Assembly: GCA_900239685.1 (NCBI GenBank)
Contig: OENT01000098.1
Location: forward strand, 1 to 64,000
Direction of reading: 5' to 3'
Source of the DNA: Rotaria macrura
Taxonomy: Eukaryota > Rotifera > Eurotatoria > Philodinida > Philodinidae
Length of the DNA stretch: 64,000 nt
This document shows, piece by piece, positions 50,970 to 63,158 of the stretch. Position 1 is the stretch's first letter; each line of letters begins with the position of its first letter. The notes under the pieces were generated by a model. It ran no database searches. It saw only the letters and a list, made by a program, of their open reading frames with translations, and had not been told where the DNA came from. Made by a program: the position numbers and the translations under genes.

Positions 50970-52232
50970 ATGGCACGTGAAATTGTAACACTTCAAATTG
51001 GAAATGATTCAAATAATATTGGCACAAATCTATGGAATCAACTCGAAGTTGAACAGACGCATAATAATACATTGATTGATTATAATACATATTATACGTA
51101 TAATAAAAAAACAAATATTCCATCGCCTCGTGCATTAATCATCGATTATCGAAATGCATTTGGATATTTATTTGATGAAAGTGAAACCAACGCACATTCA
51201 TCAAATGATAACAATAAATCGTCAATTGAAATTATCAATCGTGAAATCGACAATAACTTTTGGTCAAAAAATTTAAAAACCAAAGCTAAATTCAACCCTA
51301 AATCTTTAATACCATTAACTGATTATTGGTATTATTCAACAAATAATAATCAAGAAAATCAATTCGATATATATCCAATTGGAGAACAAATATATAAAAA
51401 AATGTCTGATCAAATTGAAAATTCACTACGTTATACGCTAGAATCTTGTGATTCGTTACAAGGTTTTCGTTGTTTATTTGATATAAATAATAGTTTTTCC
51501 GGTTTATTTACATCGATTCAAGATTATTTATATGTTGAATGTCCGAAAAAACCAATATGGTCGTTTGGCATAGGTGATCAATCTTCATCATTAAATTTGT
51601 CTCTATCATTTATCCATTCATTAAATGAAAATCAAATGCCTACCATACCATGTCTGAATGTCGATGACGCATATAAATTATCTTTAGCTATACAACATTC
51701 ATTAACACCATCGACAGTAACAGTTGATCTACTTGCTGATCGTTTATGTCCGATGAAGAAGAATTTCTTAAATCTATTTTCATTAATACCATTAGATTTA
51801 AATCATAAAACATTATTTAATTATCTTGAATCTAACGATGTATTTCAATTGAATAAACCCATTGGATGTCATTATTTTGTACGAGGTATCGAAGAAAAGC
51901 AATTGTTTAATAAAGATTTGTATAATTTAAATCTTTCAACATCAGCTGAATTATTATCAGTTTATCTACGTGAACAGTATGGTACAAAAATATTTCAATC
52001 AACCGACTCGTGGAGTGACAAATATGATGATATGTCATTTATAACGGGTGTTTTCAATGATGATGATTATTCGGAGAAATTCTTTCATGGCTTATTAAAT
52101 GATACGAAAAAAATGAGTTATAAAACTTTATCGAAACGTTGGGAAGAGAATGATTTCGATGAGCAAATGTTCGAGCAATTAATGAACAACTTAAATTCAT
52201 TGCATGAGCTCTACGAATCTGATCAGACATAG
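50970..52232 (+). CDS. MSTO1: Misato homologue (tubulin/FtsZ-like mitochondrial-distribution protein)
   Basis: Single exon, 420 aa. Begins MAREIVTLQIGNDSNNIGTN with LWNQLE, the Misato/DML1 N-terminal motif (E-x-x-T-L-Q-x-G-x-x-x-N-x-x-G-x-x-x-W-N-Q). Residues about 105-140 hold DNNFWSKNL and the WYYS region, and CDSLQGFRCLFDINNSFSGL is the conserved tubulin-like central block. Misato proteins affect mitochondrial distribution and fusion; the tubulin-like half is usually not a functional GTPase. Shorter than human MSTO1 (570 aa), mainly in loops and the C terminus. An in-frame ATG 36 nt upstream exists, but CTTTTTCAG ending at 50967 marks an acceptor 2 nt before the chosen ATG. Confidence 0.9.
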   Translation: MAREIVTLQIGNDSNNIGTNLWNQLEVEQTHNNTLIDYNTYYTYNKKTNIPSPRALIIDYRNAFGYLFDESETNAHSSNDNNKSSIEIINREIDNNFWSKNLKTKAKFNPKSLIPLTDYWYYSTNNNQENQFDIYPIGEQIYKKMSDQIENSLRYTLESCDSLQGFRCLFDINNSFSGLFTSIQDYLYVECPKKPIWSFGIGDQSSSLNLSLSFIHSLNENQMPTIPCLNVDDAYKLSLAIQHSLTPSTVTVDLLADRLCPMKKNFLNLFSLIPLDLNHKTLFNYLESNDVFQLNKPIGCHYFVRGIEEKQLFNKDLYNLNLSTSAELLSVYLREQYGTKIFQSTDSWSDKYDDMSFITGVFNDDDYSEKFFHGLLNDTKKMSYKTLSKRWEENDFDEQMFEQLMNNLNSLHELYESDQT

Positions 52233-53363
52233 ATCAGACATTTGGAGTTTCAGTTTTTTTATTACTTTGGCTGACCGAGAGATTGTTTTTGAACGGTTTG
52301 TTTTTGTTTTAGATTGAATAATTTATTTTATTTGAATGTACGTGTGTTATCAAGTCGAAGACGGTCGATACTTCTAGTCGTTGAAGAGAGAACAATTTTT
52401 TTTGAAGGTAATTTATGTTTAAAACAGAAACCTATTTTCATAATTCACGTGGGATTCAATCGTTGAAACGTGTGAAGCTGCTGCTATTCACAGGAGCATC
52501 AGTAGTTTTGCACACTGATGATTGTTTCGGAATTAGTCATAGTTTTTCAGCGTTGACATGTACGATACTGAATTCGTAAAAAGAAACATTTCTAGTGTGA
52601 ACTGTTCTTCGAAAATGAAGTTATCTCATATGTATCCTTGACAAAGTATCTCGTATGATCTACTTGAGTGTAACTATTTACCCGTATATTTCGATTGACT
52701 TTCTATGTATTATTTCATGAAGACAAGGAACTAATTAGGTATGCGCTGTATGTGAATCGTTAGTTTTAGTTATAACGGTAGTTGTTGTTGTCAAAAAATG
52801 AAACAAGCATATTTCAATGGTAATAGTTATGTAGAACAGCTGTTTGACGACACGAATCTTAATAGTACTGGTGTCGTGTCGGGTTAGATAGTCATATTAT
52901 TTTTTTTCCCATAATCTTATCACTGTGTCTATGGTATATATATAACTAATTTCTATTCAAAGTGTTCATATGTCTATATAGCTTATCTGTGTGGAGTGGA
53001 GTACGTTTGTTTCGCTTGATAGTTTTTTTTGTTATGCTAAAGATTCGTCAGATTCGCACTCAATGATAATCGTGAATTGATTGAATTTAATTGAACTAGA
53101 ACTTTCAAGTTCGATGGTTCATAAAAGAGACAATTGCAAGAGTGATCCATGAAAAAAAAAAGAATAACACTCGTTGGAAAACGATACAGTGATGTACTGA
53201 AACCGATTCTCATCTGCCTAGTAATTGATTTTTTCAAGAAAGTCAATATGAGATTATAGGAAAAGGTTCAGTCCGGTTCGGCTGACTAATTAAGCCTAAT
53301 TAGAGGAATTTCGCGCTTGGTCGACAGATTTTTTTCCTATTTCGTTCACAACTATTTTATCCG
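52233..53363. other. Downstream flank of Misato
   Basis: Misato 3'UTR and intergenic sequence. No exon found. From about 53290 the sequence shows degenerate similarity, in inverted orientation, to 53884-53960 beyond the opposite repeat arm. Confidence 0.5.
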
Positions 53364-53585
53364 TTTGATGTACCGCGATTTAATAATCAAGCGCTTGGTC
53401 GACAAGTTAAGGTTCAAGTAATAAATCATAAAATGAATACCCAGTTTTTTTTCAAGTTAAAAGTCACTTGATCTGTGGTTTAGTGCATAAAAGTCAAAAT
53501 TCAATTTGATATACACACCGGTTTGATTGGATAGGTTTTCTTCAGAATGTCCGTTGAGGTTTTCTATTTATCAATCTGAAAATCG
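53364..53585 (+). repeat. Left arm of 222-bp inverted repeat
   Basis: Reverse complement matches 53662-53883 with one mismatch near the outer end (GTACC versus GGTATA). The arm ends exactly at the N run. It contains GCGCTTGGTCGACA, also present once more just outside at about 53311. Confidence 0.93.
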
Positions 53586-53661
53586 NNNNNNNNNNNNNNN
53601 NNNNNNNNNNNNNNNNNNNNNNNNNNNNNNNNNNNNNNNNNNNNNNNNNNNNNNNNNNNNN
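53586..53661. other. Assembly gap (76 N)
   Basis: Run of N flanked immediately by perfect mirror sequence. It is consistent with a hairpin-forming palindrome that stopped assembly, or a mis-joined mirrored contig end. Confidence 0.97.
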
Positions 53662-53883
53662 CGATTTTCAGATTGATAAATAGAAAACCTCAACGGACAT
53701 TCTGAAGAAAACCTATCCAATCAAACCGGTGTGTATATCAAATTGAATTTTGACTTTTATGCACTAAACCACAGATCAAGTGACTTTTAACTTGAAAAAA
53801 AACTGGGTATTCATTTTATGATTTATTACTTGAACCTTAACTTGTCGACCAAGCGCTTGATTATTAAATCGCGGTATATCAAA
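53662..53883 (-). repeat. Right arm of 222-bp inverted repeat
   Basis: Mirror image of 53364-53585. Beyond it, repeated GTCGACGAAG-like units occur at about 53897-53960. These are partly related to the left outer flank but clearly diverged, which argues against a purely artificial mirror. Confidence 0.93.
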
Positions 53884-56516
53884 GGAATGACATAAGTGTC
53901 GACGAAGTAGGAAAAATAATAGTTGTCGACGAAGCGGGACAATTAAGGGCGTGTCGACGATACCTAGAAAAAGAATCGACTATCGTCTATGATGTTAAAC
54001 TGACGACATCAATGGAGGAGGAAGAGTTTCATCTCACTTACGCCTACACAAAATAGAATTCAGAGAAAATAAGAGAAAATAAGAGAAGCAATTATCATAT
54101 ACTGCTTTGTCATCATTTACATGTTTTCTACGATTTGCAAGGAAGTAAAAAACACACAAAACACCATGAATCATCCAATAATATATGTGTCAACTTCTAT
54201 ACGTACCTTCTGAATTCATTGACTATTAAGACAATGGCTTCAAGTTATTTGACCTTGAGATTATTTAATTTCGATGATTTAAGAAGAAAGTCATACACAC
54301 ATGATATGTATGATCGGTGTAAAATTCAATAACATCATACCATAGAAGATGCAATCTATCAACTGTTATTATATAGCTGGTTTCTAAAGCTTGCTTGATG
54401 CCTATCTTTTCCAAACGATATTCACATATGTGCATGTTACATTCTCATAATCTGTATAAACTTCTTGTCTGTTGACATTGATACTTGAGCAATTAGAAAA
54501 CCAAATGACTGACTTGTATCGTGACTTATCCATTTTTCTATGGAAATCAAGCGACGGGAAAATATTAAGTTCTCTATTTTTGGGAGTACGATTTTCTTTC
54601 TCGAGTACATGTGTATCCATTTGAACTAAAATTTGAATGTACATTTCAGATTCTCATAGTAATACCTTAGAAGTTTTCTTTTCGAAGATTAACTTTGTAC
54701 TAATAGTTTCGATTCAATTGCATACTAATAAAATGTTGTGTGTGATATGTAAATTATAATTCAGAGTCGCCGAACAAGGATCAATGGAGATTAACGTAAG
54801 AACATTAGATATGTAGCAAATCGATTGATTAGATTTTTCTCTGATGTATATCTACTTAAGATATTAAGGAAATGAAATGATTTCTAGCGAGTGTGCGATT
54901 TATTTCTATGATTTCATAGATTACTATGAATGAAAATCCATAGAATTGTTCAAGTCTGATAATTAAATTTAGATTATTTTTTTTTTGAAACCTATACATC
55001 GAAAAATAATTTCTATGTAGATTTTGTAAAAACGAAGAGATTTGTCACTCTTGAAATTACCTCATTAAAACTACAAACTCGACGACAAAATTTCCCGCTT
55101 TAAAATTGAAGAAAAAGCTCACTCCTGTTCATTTCAACATCATTCTATTGACATTCAGTACATGTATTCTTCAAGACAATGAACTAGAAAATTATAGTAA
55201 AGACAGTAGCAATTTATATTTAAGTATAACTGCGCAACAGAAAATAAAATTGAGTTTAGAACATCCATATGAACATACTGACCGGAAAATCATGATATTA
55301 AGAAACGGATAAGAAGATAGCGTCCGTGACCAATAAGCACACTGAGAATAGCTCATGGGTAAGGAAAGCCTTTTCCAATCAGTTTTATATTTATCAAAAG
55401 CAAATGCTAACTATAAATTTCACGAATACTTGAACACTAACTAACTTTCTTTCTCCTGAAATTCATTCATGAGACAAACGTAACATTAGCTAACTATATC
55501 AAAGATGTACAAGGTTTCAGTGTATCGTGTTTAAGACAAAAACGGCATTTTCATGTTCATTCTATTTCTTTTTTTCTTGAAAATTAGATCTATTTATGTC
55601 TGTATTGACGTAGTTAAATGCAATGATCTGAGGAAAGAAAAAGTACGTAGATAAAATTTCATTTTATATTTATTTGAATAACAACAAGAGAAAATATTTT
55701 CTTTGTTATGCTATTAAATATAAAATAATAAAAAGAGAGAGAGAGACCTCTGGTAAGCACAACGCCACTACTTAGTCTACGTTAGTAGTTGACAGCACTT
55801 TTTTCTTTTCTATTTTTTTCTTTCATCATTAATTTTTTTCCGTCACTATTTCTGGGTAGACAAAAATTAAATGACACGAACAGAGAGAACTCAGAACATT
55901 CCTGATGGTATTTGTGGCATCAAATGAAGCGTAATGTGAGATCAACAAACAAAATAAAACTGCATAACTAATAGATGAGGAAAAAAAGTAGATATGAAAT
56001 AGAGATAAACATCGATCTATGAAATATATTTGGTCAGTACGTTGGGTTGAACAAAAAGCTTCTTTTTTCTTTCTTTCTTTTGTTTCCTATTCAAAAAATC
56101 TTTTTAGCCGACGAAGAAGAAGAAAACGAGAGAAAATTTGCATCTCGACGTGTGAGATAAAAAAAACTGTTGTTGTTGTCATAGTTCAATCGTTGTCTTT
56201 TCTTCTATAATTGTGTCGCGTGCTTACACACATGACACACACATAAGAGCGAATGAAATGATTTATCATCTATTTTCTTGTCAGAAAAGTCTAATGAAAT
56301 ATTCTAGGTCTTTAAGAAAAAGCGCCATAATGATAATGAAAATTTCTTTGAAAAATTTTTTTCACATATCTATCTTCGGATGTTTTCGTTAATCACAACT
56401 TCTTCACCCGTACCGGCGAGGTATCTCCAATACGATGTAAACGTTAATCGATTCAGTTTTTTCTTTATGGCATTTATAGGTCTTTCTTATCCTCGAGCTG
56501 GTATTCGTATACTTCA
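53884..56516. other. Intergenic region upstream of CPEB
   Basis: No gene recognised. A 68-codon frame at 55106-55312 looks signal-peptide-like but begins with TTG. A GA run lies near 55733. The last few hundred bases probably hold the CPEB promoter and leader: a TTTATAG acceptor-like site ends at 56478, 38 nt before the ATG. Confidence 0.5.
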
Positions 56517-59500
56517 ATGAGTAACGAAAGCTCGGCTACGAAATTTGTACTTCCTGCTAATACAAGCAATAGTACGTCAACAACACCTAAATCATCATCA
56601 CCACCACCAAACCCCTTATCACTTCATTGTGATCAACAACAAATAAACATCAATGGCAATGGTATACTTAACGATGGAAAATTAACATCAACTAATTATC
56701 AAAATGGTGTACTTTCTGATCTTCAAACAACATTCCAAGGTTCATCATGGAGTAATATTATAGATCCATTAAGTGGTGCATCCGGTGATCATCCATTTGA
56801 TGTACATAATGGTAATCGAATGTTTGAACAACAGACAACATCACCAACGCCACTCATGACAATGCAACAACAAATGTCTTATCAACAAGTAAGTACTAAC
56901 GATGAAGACATAACACTAGATGGATGAACATATCATGTGTTTACATATTTCTGTATTCTTATATAGGCAGTACAAAGACGACCAATAACAGCAGCACATA
57001 ATTTTCCGACACAAACTATTCGTAGCGGTAATGGCATTCCAACATTACCTTTAAATGGACGATGGAATAATCAATCGCCATCAATTGGTCCTCCGCCTCA
57101 TCTGCAACAACAACCTCAATCACCAACATGGAATACATCGTCGATTCCACACGGTTTTCCGGCAACATCGTACGTTGAAAAATTGTCTTGTTTCTATGAA
57201 ACAAGTTGTAAGACATCTTGAATTTTGTTTTCTCTTCTAGATCTCGTCGTCCGGTACCATCGTTAACGAATTCCAATATTCATATGGCACAAACTAAAAA
57301 AGGACAAAATAATTTCTTTCCATTTCTTCCACCATCGACAAGTCAAAATCCATCGTCATTGAATAATATTCGATCAACATCAATTATAAATAATTTTCTT
57401 ACAACACACAATGGACAATCATCATCATCAACATCAGCAGCACAAATGATGAATGGAGATCTTGGACAAAATTTCACACCTATGAATGTAATGAAAAATA
57501 TTTTTCCAAAACAGAAACAAAGACACTTTTTTATGTTTATATTTTCTAGTCGTCTGATGCATATGATATGAGTTCTTTTTATCAAGCAATGGATATGATG
57601 CGTAATGTTCCAAATGATGGAGTTAAACGTGTCTATAGCGAAGATAGTGGCATGGGTAGTTTACTTGATACAGAAAGTTTAATGTCAGTAGGTGGACCAT
57701 CAACATCGTCAACGGCTTTATTCAATTCCTCGTCACGTATAATGCCGATAGATATGAATAAAGAAGAACGTTTTTCACGAAAAGTTTTTGTTGGAGGCTT
57801 ACCACCAGATATTGATGAAGGTATTAAACAAACAAGTTTATGTTTGATAGATGATTATTTTTCTTTATAGAGGAAATTATTGCACATTTTCAAAGATTCG
57901 GTCCTTTAATTGTTGATTGGCCACATAAACAAGAGAGCAAATCTTATTTTCCTCCGAAAGGTTACGCTTTTTTAATATTTACATATGAACGTTCAGTACA
58001 AGAATTAATTGATGAATGCGTTATTGATGATTCCAAACTCTATATGTGTGTATCAAGTCCAAGTATGAAAGATAAAGCTGTACAAATACGTCCATGGCTT
58101 TTGGCTGATTCGGATTTTGTTATGGATGGTACACAACCACTTGATCCAAGAAAAACTATTTTTGTCGGTGGCGTACCACGTCCACTACGTGCCGGTAAGA
58201 TTGATCATATATGATTGAAATGTATAATTAAATGTTGTATTAAAACGAGATCATCACTAACTATTAGCATACAATCTTCGTTGATAATTGTGAATGCCGC
58301 AATCTGTCTCTCTCTCTCTCACTCGCTCTTCGAAAAGCTTTTCGCATCTATTATTACTGTTCCTGTTTTAGGATACGAGTATGGTAATCGACTGTTTTTA
58401 ACGTCAATGCTACCATTCAGAAGGCAGAATTGATGTTCTTGTTTCAAGATAAAAGTACAGGCAACATACATTAAAAACACTTGTCGTTTAACATTTTGGA
58501 AATCAATTTTTCAATCGGAAGGACTACTGTATTGAACTGAAAAATAACCTTAGGAGTGTACTATTACCATAGATATAAACTTTTAAAGGTATTCCGAAAT
58601 CATTTCGATCTAAGTACTAAGCATATTGTCAATTCTTTGGTGAACTTTCTTCGCTAGTCGAATAGCCTTATACAAAACATCTAGTATTGATTCGAATAGA
58701 TTTTGGTTTCGTAAAGAAATGTTTTGAAGACAATTTTCGAATACCATTAACATAGTTTTATTTTAATTTACAAGAACAAGTAACTTAATTAGAACATGTT
58801 TGTTTTCGCGCTAGAATATTGATGACATGTAGTTTTTGACTGGTAAAGCAAGGCAGTAAATTGATCGTATCATGAAAATTGAAATCACTCGAAAGTTTGT
58901 TATTTTCATGAAACACTTGAAATAATATTTCATTTCGATGCAATTCTGATTCTAACAGGTAATTTACATTTATGTATCTTGACATGTTTAAGAGCATGTT
59001 CTACAGACATCTTAACAATTAACAAACAATCTCATATAAACATTCAGTCACATTTTATCGGATTCTTCTCATTTCTAGAAAGAACATTGTATGATAATGC
59101 CTACTATTTATAAGTGAATAGTTGGCGCCACCTATAAGTAGTACGCGATGAACTTTGACAACCTGTCAACAACAAGTATTTCTTTAGAAATTTATTCTTA
59201 TTTATTTTCGTAGGCAAATATTATCTAGCTAGTACTGTTGGTCAGTTGGTCAGAGAGTGCATACGGCTGGTGGTTGTTTCACAAAATTGATGAGCTTGAA
59301 AAGGAAAACTCTCTTGCGTTTACTTTTGCATGGGGACATATTCCATATGCTACTTCTATAGCTAAACGAATATACTAAGCATGATCTACTGACATTTTTG
59401 ACTTTAAAATCACAAGAGTTTCATTACAAGAAAGATAATCATTTTTAAGGGTTAACTATTTGATTAAGATAAATTCATATAAATTGTTGTTTTTAGTTGA

Positions 59501-59973
59501 ACTAGCTATGATAATGGATCGATTGTACGGCGGTGTTTGTTATGCTGGTATCGATACAGATCCCGAATTGAAATATCCGAAAGGCGCTGGTCGTGTAGCT
59601 TTTTCAAACCAACAAAGTTATATAGCTGCAATATCGGCTCGTTTTGTACAATTACAACATGGAGATATAGACAAACGAGTTCGTTATCTATTTTGATTAT
59701 TGAATGATATGTAAATAGGATTTTATTTTTCTCTCTCTATCTGTTTAGGTTGAAGTTAAACCGTATGTACTCGATGATCAATTATGTGATGAATGTGCTG
59801 GTGCAAGATGTGGTGGAAAATTTGCTCCATTTTTTTGTGCCAATGTTACATGTTTACAATATTATTGTGAAGCATGTTGGGCATCCATTCATGCACGTTC
59901 AGGTCGAGAATATCATAAACCATTGGTTAAGGAAGGCGCTGATCGTCCACGTACATTACCATTTCGTTGGTAG
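56517..59973 (+). CDS. Cytoplasmic polyadenylation element-binding protein, CPEB2/3/4 (Orb2) type
   Basis: Exons 56517-56888, 56967-57169, 57241-57487, 57550-57820, 57871-58194, 59497-59678, 59749-59973; 1824 nt, 607 aa. Binds U-rich 3'UTR elements and controls poly(A) length and translation. The N-terminal about 340 residues are S/T/Q/N/P-rich and disordered. RRM1 begins about 350 (RKVFVGGLPPDIDEEEIIAH, then FGPLIVDWPHK); RRM2 begins about 462 (KTIFVGGVPRPLRAVELAMI, then YAGIDTDPELKYPKGAGRVA). A ZZ-type zinc finger at about 540-600 has CDECAGARCGGKF, CANVTC, CEACWASIH and HKPLVKEGADRPR. These motifs match CPEB2-4 rather than CPEB1. Intron 5 (58195-59496) is 1.3 kb with a TC repeat. The exon 6 donor (CGA|GTTCGT) is weak, but the protein match fixes it. 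Confidence 0.96.
58303..58322. repeat. (TC)n microsatellite in CPEB intron 5
   Basis: TC dinucleotide run read directly. Confidence 0.8.
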
Positions 59974-60924
59974 AGAAATTCTTATGATTGTTTGCTGTTC
60001 CTTTTCTGATTTTTGTCTATATTCGATTTTGTTTTTCATTCTTCGTTTTGTGAACATTGCGCATATGTATGTCTTCATGTTTCTTTTCCATAAGACCTAG
60101 CGCATTTGTTGGATCAATGTCGTTAGTGGAGGATAAGTTGTTGGATGATCTCGTATTTTTTTTGTTCTTCTTTTTCTTCTGATAATAACTTTATAAAAGA
60201 AATCAACACATTTAGATGTGTTTTACTCGTCATAGTTGATTATTCTTTTCGTTTTCTTTTCTTTTTTTTTGTTTTTCGTTTTCTTTTTTGTGCAATCTTT
60301 CTACATATATTGTGGGCTTTTTTGTTAAAAAAAACTTGAAAAAAAGATTATAAAAAAACCTGTTCGCTCTTTCTCGTTTTTTTTCCTTTTTTTTTTGTGT
60401 TTCCGTTTATTTTGTACACAAGTTTTATTTTGTATGATTTTTTTTCGCTCTCTCTTGATTCATCTCAGCTTCTTCATTTTTTTTTGTTTTGTCTTTGTCA
60501 TTTCATCCTCTCTCTTTTTCTATTCTTTGGTGGGAAGCATTCTCGTTTTTTTCATAGTGTTGTTGTTTTCGTTGTCATTTACTTAACCTGTTCGTCATTC
60601 TCGTTTTTCTTTCTTTTGATATTCGATTATATTTTTTGTTTATTTATTTTTTATCGTATCATCATTATTCAGGCCGTGAAAAAAAAACATCGCGTGAGAA
60701 AGAGCACATCTTTCCGGTGTCGTTGCTCTTTCCCTATTTTGTACCTTCAAATAAAACAGGCAATCTGGCGAGCAGATCTTCTTCTATTAACAACACGCTT
60801 GTATGTGTTTGTGGAACCTTTTTGTCCTCTTCATCTTTTTATTATTATTATTATTATAAAGACATTTGTTGGTGGTTTTCTTTTTTCTTCTTTTGTCTCT
60901 ATGATTCATCATTGATTGTTGTCG

Positions 60925-60930
60925 TTTTAT
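60925..60930 (+). promoter_or_regulatory. CPE-like TTTTAT near CPEB poly(A) signal
   Basis: A hexamer matching the core cytoplasmic polyadenylation element, within 100 nt of the AATAAA, the spacing at which such elements act. Its significance is limited because the region is T-rich. Confidence 0.35.
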
Positions 60931-60994
60931 AATTCGTACCATTTTTTTGTTGTGCTGAACTACTATTGCCTATTTCTTTTCTTTTCTTTGTTGG

Positions 60995-61000
60995 AATAAA
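60995..61000 (+). terminator. poly(A) signal of CPEB gene
   Basis: AATAAA at the end of the U-rich tract, after which base composition returns to ordinary intergenic AT-rich sequence. Confidence 0.55.
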
Positions 61001-61020
61001 AATCAAGAGAATCCAAGAAA

Positions 61021-63158
61021 AAACAAACACGATTGATTTTTACGGATCTTTTGTTCCTCGAATACGGATAGTGAAAATTATTATATATAAATATATTCGA
61101 GTAAAATATTTACATTTCCATCGGTTTTCAAAGCTCATTCATCTATTATAGAATTCACAAGTAGGAAAAGGCCACGAATGTACATTTAGACTTGCTAGTC
61201 TGGGTCAAGTCTTCAATCAAACAATTCTAATATGTAGAATTTTCAGAATAGTTTTACATTTTTTCAAACTCCTGATTGAGATACAAGTACTAGACTTTAA
61301 AAAAGAAACAGACTATCCATTGAGATGACGTTTGTTCATACTCAAACTAATTGATATCGATATCATCCTTTATCGCAATGTAATCTACGAAAGATAAACA
61401 TAAACTGAAGGTAATTTATTGGATTTTACAAAATGAAGATCATCAAATAGGCTGTGAGATCATCATGTATTGGTAGCCTTTATTCTGTTCACTTTTACCT
61501 TTGTCATTTTTTGTAGAAGAAACTGTATGACATACTTTGTTGTATATTATTAATTATTAAAAGACATTCTGTGAGAACGAAACTATTATTGGATGAACAA
61601 ATTAGTTTCTCATTGGTGTATTGTTGTAAGAGTTTTATAAGTGGAAAAGACTGGTACGAAATTATCATACGATTGGTAACAATGAATAAGAATTGAGATA
61701 ATTATATAAAAGTCAAATTATTCTTTGATTGATATCACATCGAAAAACTTTTTATGATTTTTTATATGTTTTAGTGAAGTTTCAAAACTAGATTCATTCG
61801 GTGACCATCATCTACTATGTTTTACTACTTGACAGAAAGTTTCATAAACTAAATTTCTTCGCTAAAATTCGGATTCACGTTCATTCTGATTTCGATATCA
61901 ATCCAAGGATGAAGCACCAGAGTGAACTGATTTCTATACCATCAGCGAATGGTAAATCATATATGATTCAGGTGAAGTACGGTATACTATTTGATCAATA
62001 TGTCAACCATTATAATTGCTCTTACATTGTAGTAACTCATATATAGTGCTTCATGTTGTATGCAAAAATGTATGATCTATCGTATCATGCTCAAGTATTA
62101 GTTTTTTCCCACATGATTCGACAATGCTTTGGGGAAGATCAACATGAATATGACTTTGATTTCAACTAGAAAAACTATACAATATTTATATGAAGTCAAA
62201 TTTTAAAACCTTGTCAGAGAGCAATGAACACATAATACTAATGTTAAACATGAGATACATTTCTGTTGTAAGTTATCATAGAGCTACTTTTCCAAATAAT
62301 TGCAATAGAACATAGTACGAACACATCATAATTTTACGAATCATCTAACACAGAATAATTTACAATGAGCAGTTCTCTACAACTAGTTTATGTAAAAAAA
62401 AACACCATTTCTAATCAATATTGCCACACATATTGTCAATATTATTACATCTGACAAACCTTCCTATGTTTAAAAACAAGAAAGAAATTTCGCAAAAACT
62501 TTTCTATTAGATTTAATGTATAATACAACAAGTGATTTTACAGATTATATCACCTATAGTAAATAAGAAAATACATTTCGAAATGTATATTCTTAGAAGA
62601 AATTTAATTCTAACAAACCATATTGTTGTGTACGAACGAAATCATCACTAAATTAAACTTTTGTATTAACAATAGTAGTCGAAATCAATATGCGCCCCTA
62701 TTTCTTTTTGTTTCTGTGTTACACTAATCATTGTAGATAGTTCATGTTCATACAATCGCTACCTAGTGTTCACAATAATTGAATAAAACTTTTCAATCAA
62801 ATATAGTTCATATTTATTTATAATTATCGATTTCATCACAAAATATATGAATAAATACATTTGCGAGCAATACAGCGAACGACGGAAAGCACAAATAAAC
62901 AAAAATTTTCAACAAAAACAAAAAGAGAAAAACAAAGAATTTCGGATCATGGATCGAGTCAATACATACAGTTGATCCTTCCTTTCCCAACTCAATTTGT
63001 TGTTGATAGCATAGAAAAACATAGATATGCTTCCAAGATAGTCGAGTGTTCTATCCTGAAAACAACTAAACTCTACCGACAAAAGATAGCAAGGTTTCGA
63101 AACAGTACTTGATTACAGTTCATACGGCATTTATTTTGGTTTTCATTCGATTTGTGAT
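61021..63158. other. Convergent intergenic region
   Basis: Lies between the CPEB 3' end and the 3' end of the minus-strand Q/N-rich gene. Open frames at 61801-62046 and 62861-63112 start with GTG/TTG, show no motif and are probably chance. No other structure seen. Confidence 0.55.

Larger units (their letters stand above)
59974..61020 (+). other. Long U-rich 3'UTR of the CPEB gene
   Basis: About 1 kb of strikingly T-rich sequence on the coding strand follows the CPEB stop. AATAAA at 60995-61000 is a plausible poly(A) signal, with TTTTAT (CPE-like) at 60925-60930, about 65 nt upstream. Open frames here are phenylalanine/leucine-rich products of the T-rich tract, not genes. Confidence 0.6.

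Noticed and set aside
55106-55312. Possible small secreted peptide gene
   Set aside because: The hydrophobic N-terminal look depends on a TTG start; there is no ATG, poly(A) signal or processing sites.
60397-60932. Overlapping frames rich in F, L and S after CPEB, resembling membrane proteins
   Set aside because: Products of the T-rich 3'UTR; no conserved motif.
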